NCBI RefSeq assembly: GCF_000970045.1
Contig: NZ_CP009505.1
Coordinates: forward strand, 868,001-932,000
DNA length: 64,000 nt
Origin: Methanosarcina sp. MTP4
Lineage (GTDB): Archaea; Halobacteriota; Methanosarcinia; Methanosarcinales; Methanosarcinaceae
Direction: 5' to 3'
The notes under the pieces were generated by a model. The model was not told the DNA's origin. It saw only the letters and a program-made list of their open reading frames with translations, and searched no databases. This document shows, in pieces, positions 25,199 to 36,891 of the stretch. Both the position numbers and the translations under genes were made by a program. Each line of letters opens with the position of its first letter. Position 1 is the first letter of the stretch.

Positions 25199-27511
25199 TT
25201 ACCAGCCTCTCCTCTCCAGCACCGTGACGATTCCCAGGTACCCGTCAACTGCCAGGTAGTCCCCGTTTTTTATGAGTTTTGTCGCATCCGGGACGCCTGT
25301 TACGCAGGGGATGCCGTACTCCCGGGCAATTATTGCTCCGTGGATCAGCATCCCTCCTCTTCTCTCCACAATTGCGGAGCAGAGGGGGACGATAAAGGTC
25401 ATGTTGGGATCCACGGCATCGCAGACAAGAACTTCTCCTGCCTTGATGTCATAGAGGTCGGACTCCTGCAGGATGACCCGGGCAGAGCCCTGGGCTGTCC
25501 CGGGACCCGAGGGGTTTCCAAGGAGCTGTCTTGGCTTCAGCTTTTCTTCGGTTTTTTCTGGTTTTCCCGGGGCTTTTTTCCATTCAAGGGGGTATTTGGG
25601 ATCTTTGAGGGTTTTTATCATTTTTTCTGTTATTTCTTCTATTATGGGTTCCAGATTTGGAATCTTCTCAATTTCAGGAAGTTCTGCTTCTTCCAATCCT
25701 CTTTTTTTAAGCCTTTTTTCCCCTTCAAGGAGAGCTCTTCTAAGTTCGGCTTCGATTTTCCCGAGGTAAATATTGTCATCGTCCCGCAGGCGGTAACTTG
25801 CACGCCCCAGGTCCAGGAGTTCGGCAGCAAACTGTTTTTTTTCGCCTTCGAACCGGGAAAAAAAGTTATCTTTCAGCTTCCTGATTCGGTCCGGTTCTTC
25901 TGTTTTTTCAGGAGATGCAGGAGCTTGAGACAATGGAGGTCTGGAAGCCATTTCGACCAGCAGCCTGACAAGGCCTTCTCTTGCGGTGGAACTTTCCGAA
26001 TAGCTTCCTCCGTACTCTGAAATAAAGGCATCAAGTTCTTTCCCGAGCCCGGGGTCCGGGGTGAGCTTTTTTGCTTTTTGGAGAAGATCCGGGGCTTTCC
26101 TCAGCTTCCCGGCCATTTCCTCGAGTTTTCGGTTGCGCTCAAGGCTCAGCATGCCGGTACCCGAGAGGAGGTCTGCAAACTCATAGGGGTCTTTCGGGTT
26201 CACGGTTTCATTGTAGACCTGCCCGAAGAGCCGGGTCCCGTGAGCAAAGGGGATAAACTCATCCCAGTAGATGTCATGCCATTTCCGGTAGATTCCTGCC
26301 CTTCTTTTGATTTCCTCTGCAAGGGTGCTTTCCGTGAGCCCTGAAAGCTTTTCTTTTTCCAGTTCCCGGGCTTCGGCCTGCATTGCAGGGATATGCTTTT
26401 CTTCGATGGTTTCCCGAAGTTCTTTCAGGTTCCCGAAACTGCGCCGCAGGCTCAGGTACCAGAGCCTCTTTTCTTCCCGGTCTTCCCCTACGAGGGTGGT
26501 GATAGGCCTGGATTGGAGTGTATAAAGGGTATTGTCGCGAATGGTCCATTCCACGTCTTGAGGTTTTCTTCTACCTTCTCTGCTTCCGAATAGAGCTTCC
26601 ACTTTGAGGGTCAGGTTGAAGACTCGCGTGACTTCTTCCTGGGTGAGGGGTGAGCTTTCTTTCAGGTTTTCGGGGAGTTCCCGGAGCTCGGTGCCCTCTA
26701 CGGTTCCGAAAACCCCCCATTCCCTCTCCACATGGTAGTGTTTTTTTATGTTTCCGGATTTCCTTTCGAGGACCCAGCGGTCCGGCTCAACCGTTCCATC
26801 CACAAGACCTTTGTTCAGCCCGTAAACGGCTTCAACAAGGGCTTCTGATGCGTCTTCCGGGTTCATCCCGAAGGCCACGCCGGAAACCCTGCCTTCCACG
26901 ATTTCCTGAATTAACACTGCCATTGCGCTTTTAAAAATGTCCAGCCCCATCTCTTTCCTGTAAAGCAGGGCTGAATCCGACCAGAGGGAGGCCCAGACCA
27001 GGCGCAGATGTCGGAGTACGGCCTCTGCTCCCCGTACGTTCACGTATGAGGCGTGGATCCCTGCAAAAGAGGTTTTTGCGGAATCTTCCCCCGGGGCTGA
27101 GGACCTGACTGCAACCGCTTTTTCCCCGAAATACCCGGCAATCTTTTCTTCAAGTTCCTTTTCCATCCCCAGGGGAAACGGGGTCCGGGCAAACATGTGC
27201 TTGATTTTTTCCGAGAGGTCCCAGAGTTCCTCCCAGCGCATTTCCTCAAAGGGCTTGCGGTTCAGTTCGAGAAGGATCCTGCCCCGAAGGCCTGTCCTGT
27301 CAACGTACTCGTTGTAAGCTGCAGTGCCTATGCAGGCGCCCCAAGGGACATTTATACCTTCTTTTCTTCCCTCTTTCTTCAAAAAACCGAGGGCTGAAGC
27401 TTTACCCCCGCAAAGGTTCCCGGTCTTTTCAACTTGTTTTTTTTCGGCATTTTTTCCTGTCGTTTCCCAGATTTCCCGGATCTCCTCGATAGGAATAAGC
27501 CACTTTCCCAT
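25199..27511 (-). CDS. PEP-synthase-like phosphotransferase, no PEP-binding barrel
   Basis: A 770-aa protein with an N-terminal ATP-grasp domain of the PEP synthase / pyruvate phosphate dikinase type (GKASALGFL, AVAVRSSAPGEDSAKTSFAGIHASY, VEGRVSGVAFGMNP) and a C-terminal swivelling domain with the phospho-histidine in RRGGMLIHGAIIAREYGIP. The C-terminal TIM barrel that binds PEP or pyruvate in true PpsA is absent; instead a charged helical region (about residues 370-650) lies between the two. That layout is like rifampin phosphotransferases and related kinases of unknown substrate, so it probably moves a phosphate from ATP through histidine to an unidentified small molecule. ATG 27511 has GGGGGG eight bases upstream. 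Confidence 0.87.
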   Translation of the reverse strand: MGKWLIPIEEIREIWETTGKNAEKKQVEKTGNLCGGKASALGFLKKEGRKEGINVPWGACIGTAAYNEYVDRTGLRGRILLELNRKPFEEMRWEELWDLSEKIKHMFARTPFPLGMEKELEEKIAGYFGEKAVAVRSSAPGEDSAKTSFAGIHASYVNVRGAEAVLRHLRLVWASLWSDSALLYRKEMGLDIFKSAMAVLIQEIVEGRVSGVAFGMNPEDASEALVEAVYGLNKGLVDGTVEPDRWVLERKSGNIKKHYHVEREWGVFGTVEGTELRELPENLKESSPLTQEEVTRVFNLTLKVEALFGSREGRRKPQDVEWTIRDNTLYTLQSRPITTLVGEDREEKRLWYLSLRRSFGNLKELRETIEEKHIPAMQAEARELEKEKLSGLTESTLAEEIKRRAGIYRKWHDIYWDEFIPFAHGTRLFGQVYNETVNPKDPYEFADLLSGTGMLSLERNRKLEEMAGKLRKAPDLLQKAKKLTPDPGLGKELDAFISEYGGSYSESSTAREGLVRLLVEMASRPPLSQAPASPEKTEEPDRIRKLKDNFFSRFEGEKKQFAAELLDLGRASYRLRDDDNIYLGKIEAELRRALLEGEKRLKKRGLEEAELPEIEKIPNLEPIIEEITEKMIKTLKDPKYPLEWKKAPGKPEKTEEKLKPRQLLGNPSGPGTAQGSARVILQESDLYDIKAGEVLVCDAVDPNMTFIVPLCSAIVERRGGMLIHGAIIAREYGIPCVTGVPDATKLIKNGDYLAVDGYLGIVTVLERRGW

Positions 27512-27631
27512 AGTTTAGCCCCCCTTTTATTCGGATTCGCCGGGAACTTTTCGATAAATTCGAAACGATAAATTCGAAATTATTCCCTGCCACCGATTAA
27601 AAAATGTATCCCGGATGCATTCCTGAATAAC

Positions 27632-28153
27632 TTATACCTTAACTTCCACAACGTGCTGAAAGTGGCTTACCACTATGTATTTTTCGACATTGATTTTCAG
27701 GAATGCATTTGTGGGTGAGTGCAGGAAATCCACCAGATACGGGTGTTTCATGAGGTAGATATTTTCCATGATCTTGAGTTCGAAGTCCTCCACAGGCTCA
27801 ATCTTCCCCAGAACGGTCACAGCCATGGAATCTCGGAAATCCTCAAGTATGTTTTTCCGGTTATCAATAAGCAGAGATACCGAAGGGTTTGTCGAGAGGT
27901 TGGCGTATTTACGGGTTGCCTTCGTGGTTGAAAAAAGCAGGTATTTCAGCTTCTCATCCGAAGCAAAGGCTACAAGGCTGACATAGGGTGTTCCTTCTCC
28001 CTGGGTCGCAAGGACTGCAAGGGGCTGGGATTCAAAGAGTTCTCTCAGTTCTTCGAGGAGCCTGGTTTTTTCAAGCCCTTTACTTTCTACCAGGGTTTCC
28101 CCACCCCTCACTTCCAGTTCGTGAGGAAGAAGGGATGCAATTTCATCTTTCAT
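27632..28153 (-). CDS. Pyridoxamine-5'-phosphate-oxidase-like FMN-binding protein
   Basis: A 173-aa split-barrel flavin protein. The core runs from LFESQPLAVLATQGEGTPYVS (barrel start) through FSTTKATRKYANLSTNPSVSLLID, which is the usual FMN-phosphate region, to TVLGKIEPVED. Proteins of this family bind FMN, F420 or heme and include small reductases; the exact cofactor is not clear. The start is the ATG 28153, with AAGGAGT seven bases upstream; TTG 28159 overlaps that spacing. It is on the minus strand between the PEP-synthase-like and cytochrome-b5-like genes. Confidence 0.85.
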   Translation of the reverse strand: MKDEIASLLPHELEVRGGETLVESKGLEKTRLLEELRELFESQPLAVLATQGEGTPYVSLVAFASDEKLKYLLFSTTKATRKYANLSTNPSVSLLIDNRKNILEDFRDSMAVTVLGKIEPVEDFELKIMENIYLMKHPYLVDFLHSPTNAFLKINVEKYIVVSHFQHVVEVKV

Positions 28154-28278
28154 ACCCAATACTCCTTTTCTTCAAACTGTCTTTCAATTTCGTTTCTGTG
28201 TCATTTCTTCCCAGAATGCCGTTTCTCACGCATGCCTGTCCGATTGAAGGTCTTTTCGCCCTCTTTCCTGAATCCCGA

Positions 28279-28512
28279 TTACTCCTTCAGGGTTCCCACA
28301 ACAGGATAGTCTTCAAAGACCTCCGGGCCGTGGGGTGCTTCGTCGTTCATGCTCTCCGAGAGGTCCTGTCCGGCATCGTGGAGACCCTGGTGGTTTCCGT
28401 CTTCCCAGAGGTAACTATCCGAAACGTCGTAGACCTTCCCCTCGTAGGCAACGTACATTTTCCCGTCTTTTCCATTGTATTCGGAAAGCTCTTCGGGTGT
28501 AAATTCTTTCAT
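28279..28512 (-). CDS. Cytochrome-b5-like heme-binding small protein
   Basis: A 77-aa free-standing cytochrome b5-type domain. FTPEELSEYNGKDG and YVAYEGKVYDVSDS are the typical opening, and WEDGNHQGLHDAGQDLSESM replaces the eukaryotic HPGG heme loop, with histidines at NH and LH as candidate ligands; APHG follows near the second ligand position. Soluble variants of this kind occur in methanogens and clostridia and may bind heme or another ligand. AGGGAGAT lies upstream of the ATG. Redox function is likely but unproved. Confidence 0.85.
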   Translation of the reverse strand: MKEFTPEELSEYNGKDGKMYVAYEGKVYDVSDSYLWEDGNHQGLHDAGQDLSESMNDEAPHGPEVFEDYPVVGTLKE

Positions 28513-28550
28513 TTTCCATATCTCCCTATTTATTTTTGCATACGGAATTT

Positions 28551-28700
28551 GTTGTTACAGAACTGGTTGTTACAGAACTGGTTGTTACAAAACTGCTTGT
28601 AGCTCTATTCTTAGTTATAGGTTTAATTGTAGTTTTAGTCGTAGTTTTAGTCGTAGTTTTAGTCGTAGTTTTAGTCGTAGTTTTAGTCGTAGTTTTAATT
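28551..28700. repeat. 15-bp and 12-bp tandem repeats
   Basis: Three 15-bp units GTTGTTACAGAACTG fill 28551-28595. A separate array of six 12-bp units GTAGTTTTAGTC fills 28629-28700, ending a few bases from the DUF255 stop codon. The minus-strand frame through them is open (threonine-lysine repeats), but the start is poor and I regard it as non-coding. Confidence 0.85.
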
Positions 28701-28706
28701 GTATTA

Positions 28707-30809
<2,103 letters not shown>

Positions 30810-30827
30810 TGCAATTCCCCCTTTTTA

Positions 30828-31085
30828 TCAGGCTCCTGTTCCCCCTCGGGCAAGTATCCTGCCTTTCAGGACTTTTAACTTCCCAATACCTTCCCCGGCA
30901 AGGATCAGGGGAACCGTTCTCAGCTCCCTTTTTCGTGGCAGTTTCATATAATTTTGAAAGCACTCCCGCCCCGGATCCACAAGCGCTTCATCCCCCGATT
31001 CCCTGATCCACTGCAGGTGGATCTTGCAGGAATGTGGATTCAACTGTTTAAAGATAATGTCCGTTCCAACTCCCCCCAATTTCAC
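30828..31085 (-). pseudogene. Possible remnant of an MBL-fold hydrolase N-terminus
   Basis: An 85-codon frame with a GTG at 31085. Its first third reads IIFKQLNPHSCKIHLQW, then EALVDPG, which resembles the opening strand pair of metallo-beta-lactamase-fold proteins. After that the similarity stops and a basic tail follows. No HxHxDH is present. It may be a decayed head of such a gene or a chance similarity. It lies directly upstream of the DUF255 gene on the same strand. Confidence 0.3.
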
Positions 31086-31537
31086 ACAGATGATTCGATC
31101 CAGTCTTCTATTTCTGGATGTCCAAGGTTTATACTATTAGGTTTTTGGATAATGGTTATGAATGATTATGAGTACTGACCCCGAATAGTCTCATGAATAC
31201 TGGCCGCTAATGATATTATATTGTCAACTGAACTCATTTTTTTAATGAAATTCTGTTGTCAACTGAAATCATATTTTAAATGGAATTGTTTTGTTAAATG
31301 AGGTCATGTTAAATGAAATTATTTTGTTAATTATGTTTGACCTCTATCCCGATTACTCTCTGTCCCAAAGCCTAAGATCTCAATTAATGCCTGAAAAAAA
31401 TTCGATTATAAAATCCCCATTTTAGATAGTAATCCCCTGAATATCAATATATCGGTATTTCAGGGGGTTTAGTGACATTTCAATGGTTTCGCAGGTATTT
31501 TTAGGGTTCAGACTTATTATTCCCGGCTTTTGGAGTT
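31086..31537. other. AT-rich gene-free stretch with hairpin
   Basis: Contains two imperfect copies of TTGTCAACTGAA (about 31218 and 31258). A hairpin CCCCTGAA (31434-31441) / TTCAGGGG (31459-31466) lies some 70 bases beyond the DUF47 stop and may end its transcript. No gene is seen. Confidence 0.5.
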
Positions 31538-32227
31538 TTACCGCCTGAAAAGCATTGTCCTCAGGCTGTCAGCGGCTATTGCGGCTCTGTCCGCAACATC
31601 GCCGATTTTCTCCACGAGAAAAGTCAGGTGGCAGATCCCGGATCCTCCAAAGATCTTTTCGTTTGCGAAGATCTTTTTCAAAAGTTCACTCTCTATAAGG
31701 TCCACCTCATGTTCCAGTTTTTCTACCTGGGGGACAAGAGCCAGGGTTTGCCTGATTTTATTTTTATCCGGATTTTTGAAGATTTCGTAGAAACTGGAAA
31801 CAAGCTCTTCGTAGACCCTAACAGTCTCAAGAGTAGCTCCTGAAAGCCTAAGGAAACCCGTTTTCATGTCTTCAGGGAGGGAATCGGCCCGGAGAGTCAG
31901 CCAGTAAGCGGCACTCTGGGCACTGTTCAGGATTTCGTCCTGCTGGTTTAAAAAAAAGAGAAGGTCTTTTGCGTCTACCGGCAGTAGCATGGAAGACGGA
32001 AGACTTTTCCGGATCTCATGCTTTATGGCATCGGCTTCTGTCTCTATCAGGTCAGCCTCGGAACTTTTAAGTTCCACAAGCTCCATGTTCCCTGAACAGT
32101 ATGCTTCCACTCCTTCTTTCAATTTCCCGGCTGCAAGTACCCCCTTTCTGGCATGTTCTTTAAAGGGAAGCGGAGGGACTTTTGAAAAAGGACCTAACAG
32201 GGAGCGGACAAAATCCCTGTATTTCAT
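31538..32227 (-). CDS. DUF47 / PhoU-like protein
   Basis: A 229-aa all-helical protein of the DUF47 family (TIGR00153), a PhoU-like fold. These proteins usually sit beside Pit-type phosphate transporters and regulate them through metal-bound helices. Family-like segments are SSEADLIETEADAIKHEIRKSL and FLNQQDEILNSAQSA. Here no transporter is next to it, which is unusual, so a partner must be elsewhere. The ATG at 32227 has only a weak upstream site. Confidence 0.85.
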   Translation of the reverse strand: MKYRDFVRSLLGPFSKVPPLPFKEHARKGVLAAGKLKEGVEAYCSGNMELVELKSSEADLIETEADAIKHEIRKSLPSSMLLPVDAKDLLFFLNQQDEILNSAQSAAYWLTLRADSLPEDMKTGFLRLSGATLETVRVYEELVSSFYEIFKNPDKNKIRQTLALVPQVEKLEHEVDLIESELLKKIFANEKIFGGSGICHLTFLVEKIGDVADRAAIAADSLRTMLFRR

Positions 32228-32575
32228 ATCTTTTCAACTCCCCGGAAGTCCGGGATGTTCCGGAAGAGGTGTCTCCTTTCCCTTGATTTTTTTCAAATTT
32301 CCCGTTTCTCCCATAAAATATTTTCCCCGTTAAATTGCGATATATAAATATAACTATGTGCCTGAATAATATGAACCTTCGCTTTCAGCTGCCTCTGACA
32401 ATGGTATTTACAGTTTCTGGAAATGGATCCGGTAGCTGTTCAAGCTACTGTTTAGATCGTCGTTCAAGCCACGGTTTAGATCGTCGTTCAAGCCAGGGTC
32501 CGGCAGTGTTTCAAACAGTGTCTTTATGTCCAGGGGATCTTATGAGTCCTTATGGAATTTTTCAAAGACTCCCCT
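32228..32575. repeat. Gene-free stretch with 24-bp tandem repeat
   Basis: Two 24-bp units GTTCAAGCCACGGTTTAGAT plus CGTC at 32438-32461 and 32462-32485 and a partial third to about 32499, downstream of the prenyltransferase gene. The rest is unremarkable AT-rich DNA, with the promoter for the DUF47 gene presumably near 32250-32330. Confidence 0.7.
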
Positions 32576-33514
32576 TCAGGAAAATCCCTGCCTTTTAATC
32601 GGCCTGAGGTTTCCGAACTCTTCTAATTTTTCTTCGTATTTTCCGGCGTCGAACATCTTTACTATTTTTAAAGCCCGTACCGAGTTTTCCCGCTTCTTTT
32701 CGGCTCTCCTCACCTGGTAGATCCGAATAGAACGAAGGAGGTCGATTTTCCGGAACTCGGGCCAGTACGGAGCGCAGAAATATGCCGCACATTCGCTTCC
32801 GTTAGCCTGCCAGGGCAGGAAATTGGAAACCCGCTCGTCCCCCCCCGTCCTGATGATAAGGTCTACGTTTGGGACTGCCAGCCCGGGAGACGGATAAAGG
32901 TGGTTTGAAATCAGGTTTTCGCTCACGTCCTCAAGGGAGAGCTCTCCCCTTGAAACCCGGCATGCGATTTCCCTCACGGCCTGGATAATGTCCTGTCTCC
33001 CGCCGTAGGCAATGGCTACGTTAAGGTAAAACCTGTCGTAGTGTTCGGTCGCCTTTTCGATCCTGTCAATTGTCTCGTTCAGGAAATCAGGCAGTTTGCT
33101 CCTGTCTCCTATAACCCTGACCCGCATTTCCTTTTCATGGGTCCGGGGGTCTTTATAAAGCTTCAAGAACTTCCGGTCTATGAGGTTAAAGAGCCCGTCC
33201 ACCTCCTCCCCGGGACGGTGGAAATTCTCTGTGGAAAATGCATAAAGTGTAAGCTGCCGCACCCCTATTTCATGGCACCACTCAATCACCTGCTCAGTGG
33301 TCTCTGCCCCTATGAAGTGCCCGTAACTTTTTGCCTTCCCGAGCTTTCCCGCAAACCTGCGGTTCCCATCCATGATCACCGCGATATGTGCGGGGATCTC
33401 CGAGTGATGAATTTCTTTTGCGAGCCTCCGCTCGTATTCCCGGTAAAATACACTGAAGGTCCGGTTTTTCAAAAATCTGAGCCCCACCTTGAAGCCGGAA
33501 CTTATTGATCTCAT
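32576..33514 (-). CDS. uppS: cis-Prenyltransferase (UppS/dolichyl diphosphate synthase family)
   Basis: A 312-aa enzyme that adds isopentenyl units in cis to make the long polyprenyl diphosphate from which the dolichyl-phosphate glycan carrier is formed. Motifs are intact: [12 protein letters not shown] with the catalytic aspartate, [23 protein letters not shown], and [15 protein letters not shown]. The protein is longer than bacterial UppS, with an extra N-terminal segment of about 40 residues and a basic C-terminus, as in other archaeal members. It would supply the lipid used by AglB and the flippase encoded elsewhere in the window. The start ATG at 33514 has no strong upstream site. Confidence 0.93.
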   Translation of the reverse strand: MRSISSGFKVGLRFLKNRTFSVFYREYERRLAKEIHHSEIPAHIAVIMDGNRRFAGKLGKAKSYGHFIGAETTEQVIEWCHEIGVRQLTLYAFSTENFHRPGEEVDGLFNLIDRKFLKLYKDPRTHEKEMRVRVIGDRSKLPDFLNETIDRIEKATEHYDRFYLNVAIAYGGRQDIIQAVREIACRVSRGELSLEDVSENLISNHLYPSPGLAVPNVDLIIRTGGDERVSNFLPWQANGSECAAYFCAPYWPEFRKIDLLRSIRIYQVRRAEKKRENSVRALKIVKMFDAGKYEEKLEEFGNLRPIKRQGFS

Positions 33515-33916
33515 TTTTAAGCTTCTTATGCGTTTTCCCCCTAATATATAAAGCTGGAAAATCTGTATAGATTTTATCTCATTATGTACTCTGATACTTT
33601 CTTTTATTCAAGGTATTTATAATTTCTTTTGGCAGGGGTTCTCTGCAAAAATAAGCAGTGCCATTCTCCCAAATTCTGCATCGAAATTCGAAACACTTTA
33701 TTTGAACTGCTTTTTTAATTCCTTTTCTATTTCTTTTAAACTCCCTTTAAACTTCTCCTTTAAATTCCTTCTTTTGAAAGACAAACTAATTATGACTTTT
33801 TTGAATCCGAGCAGAACTCTGGCAGAATAAAATAAGAAGCTCAAAGAAATTCATACAAAAAAGAATGACAATAAGGGGCAATAAACCCCGGTAAAAGGAA
33901 AGTAATCAAGTGCGGC
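33515..33916. other. Gene-free, T/C-rich stretch
   Basis: Between the prenyltransferase start and the DUF2551 stop. Contains a pyrimidine-rich run (about 33700-33780, repeated CTTTTAAATTCC-like blocks). No gene or clear hairpin seen. Confidence 0.5.
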
Positions 33917-34186
33917 TCAGTAGTTTTCAAGCACGGAGCCGACGATAGTTTTGTAAGTGTTTTTCAGGGAGTAAACGTTGTGGTCTCCTGTAACGTTAAT
34001 GCTCAGGATTCCTAATCTCGTGTTCATTAGCCCGACCATGGCCGACACCCCCCGGTAGCTTACCTCGAATTCCCCGCTGTCAAGGAACTCATAAACTTCA
34101 CCGGTGGTGAACTTGTCTCCGGTCAGGAAGAGATTGAGCACAACCTTGCGTATCCCGCTCTCGTCCCTGCCGAGATACTTAATCAA
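33917..34186 (-). CDS. DUF2551 winged-helix-like protein
   Basis: An 89-aa soluble protein of the methanogen family DUF2551. Residues 1-60 have the helix pattern of a winged-helix domain (GIRKVVLNLFLTGDKFTTGE, then YRGVSAMVGLMNTRLGIL), so it may be a small transcription regulator. The start is a TTG at 34186, with AAAGGGT about ten bases upstream; no ATG or GTG is available before an in-frame stop. It stands alone in long AT-rich DNA. Confidence 0.75.
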   Translation of the reverse strand: MIKYLGRDESGIRKVVLNLFLTGDKFTTGEVYEFLDSGEFEVSYRGVSAMVGLMNTRLGILSINVTGDHNVYSLKNTYKTIVGSVLENY

Positions 34187-34912
34187 TCTCGCTCTTACCC
34201 TTTCTTCCGTAGTCTGCAGTTTCTGACACCTCAGTTAATGATAATTTGAATTATTATTGGTACTGGATTATATTATATGTTACTATTTGATTCTTAGCTA
34301 TAAAGGTATGCGACCTGCTTTTCAGGGCAGTGAGAATCGAATACCCTATATCTTTATCGTTTATATATTTTAGGATTACTTTTTGAGGATTGGTTACATT
34401 AAAGTATAAAATCGGTCTTTGTTGTCAAAATTAAAAATAAGAAACTTCAAGTTCTCTGGAAGTTATAGGGCATCCGGGTCACAGGTTAATTTTGATATGT
34501 TTCTCTCAAGAACTAAATAAGGGTATAAAGTAATTTTAAATCTAAAAAAGCATTAATTCCGTTCTTATTTCTCTCACCCGGCAGCACGATTGGTAAAAAT
34601 GTTATTCAATATTTCAAACTTATACCCGGTCGTCATGACTTTTTAAGAAACATTCTTCAGAAACTTGGTTTCCAAAACTATTTACTTATTTTTAACCATT
34701 ACTTCTTATTAAAGTGTGAAAACACAAATTTGGCACATACAGTTCTTCATGGGGTCAGACTTTTCTGAGCAGTTTCCTGAATTATTCCCCCGGTTAGGTG
34801 TAATTGACCGTTTTTAAGGTGCAGGCGCCGCTCAAAAATTAAAAAAGTTGGGCTGGGTATAAGTTTTTGTGGGAGAAACTTTGTTTATATATATGGGGTC
34901 AGTGGGTCTGCA
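34187..34912. other. AT-rich gene-free stretch
   Basis: About 725 bases with no credible gene in any frame. It separates the housekeeping-like left part from the accessory region. A short GC-richer segment near 34800-34860 shows no clear structure. Confidence 0.5.
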
Positions 34913-35434
34913 ATGTTAATTTTCGGGCACATCGTTTTTACGATTGGAATTTTCTTCATGCTTGAGCGTATTCTTCCGGCACTCAGAGGCAGGCTTGATT
35001 ACCGTTACATAGCTTTCGGAGCCCTGCTGCCAGACATTCTCGACAAAATGGTCGGCAGGGTAATTTTTGCCGAGATTCTCGCAAATGGGCGAATTGTCGG
35101 GCATACGCTTGTGTTTTGTCTTTTTATCGCATTACTGGGTTACTATCGCTATGGGAAGAGCAGGGACACAGGTTTGTTCCTGATATCTGGAGCATGTTTT
35201 TTCCACCTGCTTGAAGACCGTATGTGGGATAAGCCTCATACCTTATTCTGGCCGGCTTTTGGCTGGGAATTTCCTAAGGTATGCTGTTACGGAGGGGGTC
35301 TGGATTACTTTCTGAATATGGCCACGATCGGTTATGTTCCGTCTCTTTGTCCCTGTTTCATTACCGAGTTTATAGGTTTAATCATAGCGGTAATAATATC
35401 TGCAATTTACCTGAGGCGCAGGTTAATTCATTGA
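34913..35434 (+). CDS. Membrane-bound metal-dependent hydrolase-like protein (YdjM/DUF457 type)
   Basis: A 173-aa integral membrane protein with four or five helices. Conserved polar residues sit at membrane edges: GALLPDILDK, GHTLVF and HLLEDRMWDKPHTLFWPAFGW, the pattern of the YdjM/LexA-regulated membrane hydrolase family, whose D and H residues are thought to bind metal. Substrate is unknown, probably a lipid. It lies just upstream of the phosphopantetheinyl transferase gene (66 bp) on the same strand. A second protein of the same broad type is encoded at 52072-52656. Confidence 0.8.
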   Translation: MLIFGHIVFTIGIFFMLERILPALRGRLDYRYIAFGALLPDILDKMVGRVIFAEILANGRIVGHTLVFCLFIALLGYYRYGKSRDTGLFLISGACFFHLLEDRMWDKPHTLFWPAFGWEFPKVCCYGGGLDYFLNMATIGYVPSLCPCFITEFIGLIIAVIISAIYLRRRLIH

Positions 35435-35499
35435 GTTGCAGGTACTTTTTTTATAGGGGTTGTAACTGATATTTTGTAACGGATATCTCGTGAACAGGC

Positions 35500-36216
35500 A
35501 TGCAAACTGAAAGCTTAAAGGCAGAATCTCAGGTTGTTCCGGAAGTATCTCCGATCACTCCGGACCATACTCTCCCGGCAAATATGCCCTGCTTATGGGA
35601 ACAGAATGATATTCTTATCTTTCTGGTTGACCTGGAAGATTACGGCACATTGAGTACGGAATGCCTTGACGATATGGAAATGGAAGGCCTGGAGAGATTA
35701 AAAACCGGGTATTTCAGGAAAAGGTACATTATTTCCAGAATGGTCCTGAAATATATTCTGTGCAGAATTCTTAAAGGACATTCCGTCTCCGACATGGCTA
35801 CTTATAAGGATAAATGCGGAAAGGTCCATGTAAGCAACCATGAAGAATTACATGTCTGTATCTCATATACTGAAAATATTGTCGTTCTTGCAGTCTCAAA
35901 GTTTGAGCTTGGGGTTGATATTGAGGTTAAAAAAAAGCGGTCTCTTGCGAACATTTCTAAATACCTGAATAAAAAAACTTTTCAAACCGATAAATCCGTA
36001 AATTGTCTCGATCTCTTAACGACCTGGACCCTGAAAGAAGCGTATTGCAAGTTTTCGAATAAAAGTATTTTTTCTACTTTTTATAGGGAATTGGATCTTA
36101 ATAATGTCAGTTATTCAAGCTATATTATAGACAACGAATACATACTTTCCCTCATTACTTCTGAAGGCTGGCATACTATCAATATAAGCCTCCTCGAGAA
36201 AATAGCCTTTCCATGA
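35500..36216 (+). CDS. 4'-Phosphopantetheinyl transferase, Sfp type
   Basis: A 238-aa enzyme that moves the phosphopantetheine arm of CoA to a serine of a carrier protein. The two-half Sfp layout is seen: RKRYIISRMVLKYIL in the first half, then ISYTENIVVLAVSKFELGVDIEVKKKRS with the magnesium-binding D and E, and TTWTLKEAYCKF (W-x-x-KEA) with the last metal ligand and lysine. All key residues are present. The substrate is almost certainly the acyl carrier protein encoded 1.4 kb downstream. Such transferases are rare in methanogens, which lack ACP-based fatty acid synthesis, so acquisition with the cluster is likely. Confidence 0.9.
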   Translation: MQTESLKAESQVVPEVSPITPDHTLPANMPCLWEQNDILIFLVDLEDYGTLSTECLDDMEMEGLERLKTGYFRKRYIISRMVLKYILCRILKGHSVSDMATYKDKCGKVHVSNHEELHVCISYTENIVVLAVSKFELGVDIEVKKKRSLANISKYLNKKTFQTDKSVNCLDLLTTWTLKEAYCKFSNKSIFSTFYRELDLNNVSYSSYIIDNEYILSLITSEGWHTINISLLEKIAFP

Positions 36217-36327
36217 AACTTAACTCTCTATGAGAACTTAACTTCTCTATGAGAACTGGTTCTAAAACTTAGAACTGCAATTTTTGGAGCCTCCTCCCTA
36301 TGCCCTATTCATGTTCGTACTCTATTC

Positions 36328-36597
36328 ATGTTGATAATGGTGTGTTCAAATCACATACTAAAACAATACTTATTGAATTTCCAGAGTAATCTTTTTCTTT
36401 CTTATTCCCTGAGTTTGGTGGGGGTTCTATGCAGAATCCTTTCTAAAAGGCGGTCTTTAAACTTTCCAAGAAACATTGTTTCTCATCTTTATTATGAAAT
36501 TTTATTTCAATATTTTTTTATTTTATGGGGTTATATAGCACTTGCTGATGTCTGGCTATACATACCTTTCCTCACAGGCAGAAATTATAAAAAATAG
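36328..36597 (+). pseudogene. Possible C-terminal remnant of a membrane glycosyltransferase
   Basis: An 89-codon frame. Its second half (YYEILFQYFFILWGYIALAD and a basic tail GRNYKK) looks like the last membrane helices of a GT2-type glycosyltransferase. No catalytic part is upstream in any frame. It is most likely a fragment left by rearrangement; the match is weak. Confidence 0.25.
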
Positions 36598-36891
36598 TTT
36601 GAATTTAGCATCTCAAATAATTGATAAAAATTCTACTATCATGGCGAACTGTTCTGGAGTGCAGTTTTTCATGTCTGAGATTATTGAAACATGACATATT
36701 CAATATTTGGGGGATAGGGGTATAAGTTTATCAGGAGAAGTCTCACCTGGGTCGATGTTTATCCTTCCAGCTTTTGATAAGAAGTTGTGATAGAGACTGT
36801 TGCTAAATGAAAAAGGTGAACAATATAATAATTAACATGGTTATGTGCCATGGGGGGACAAGAAAATAAGTGGCACTGTTAAGACATGGTG

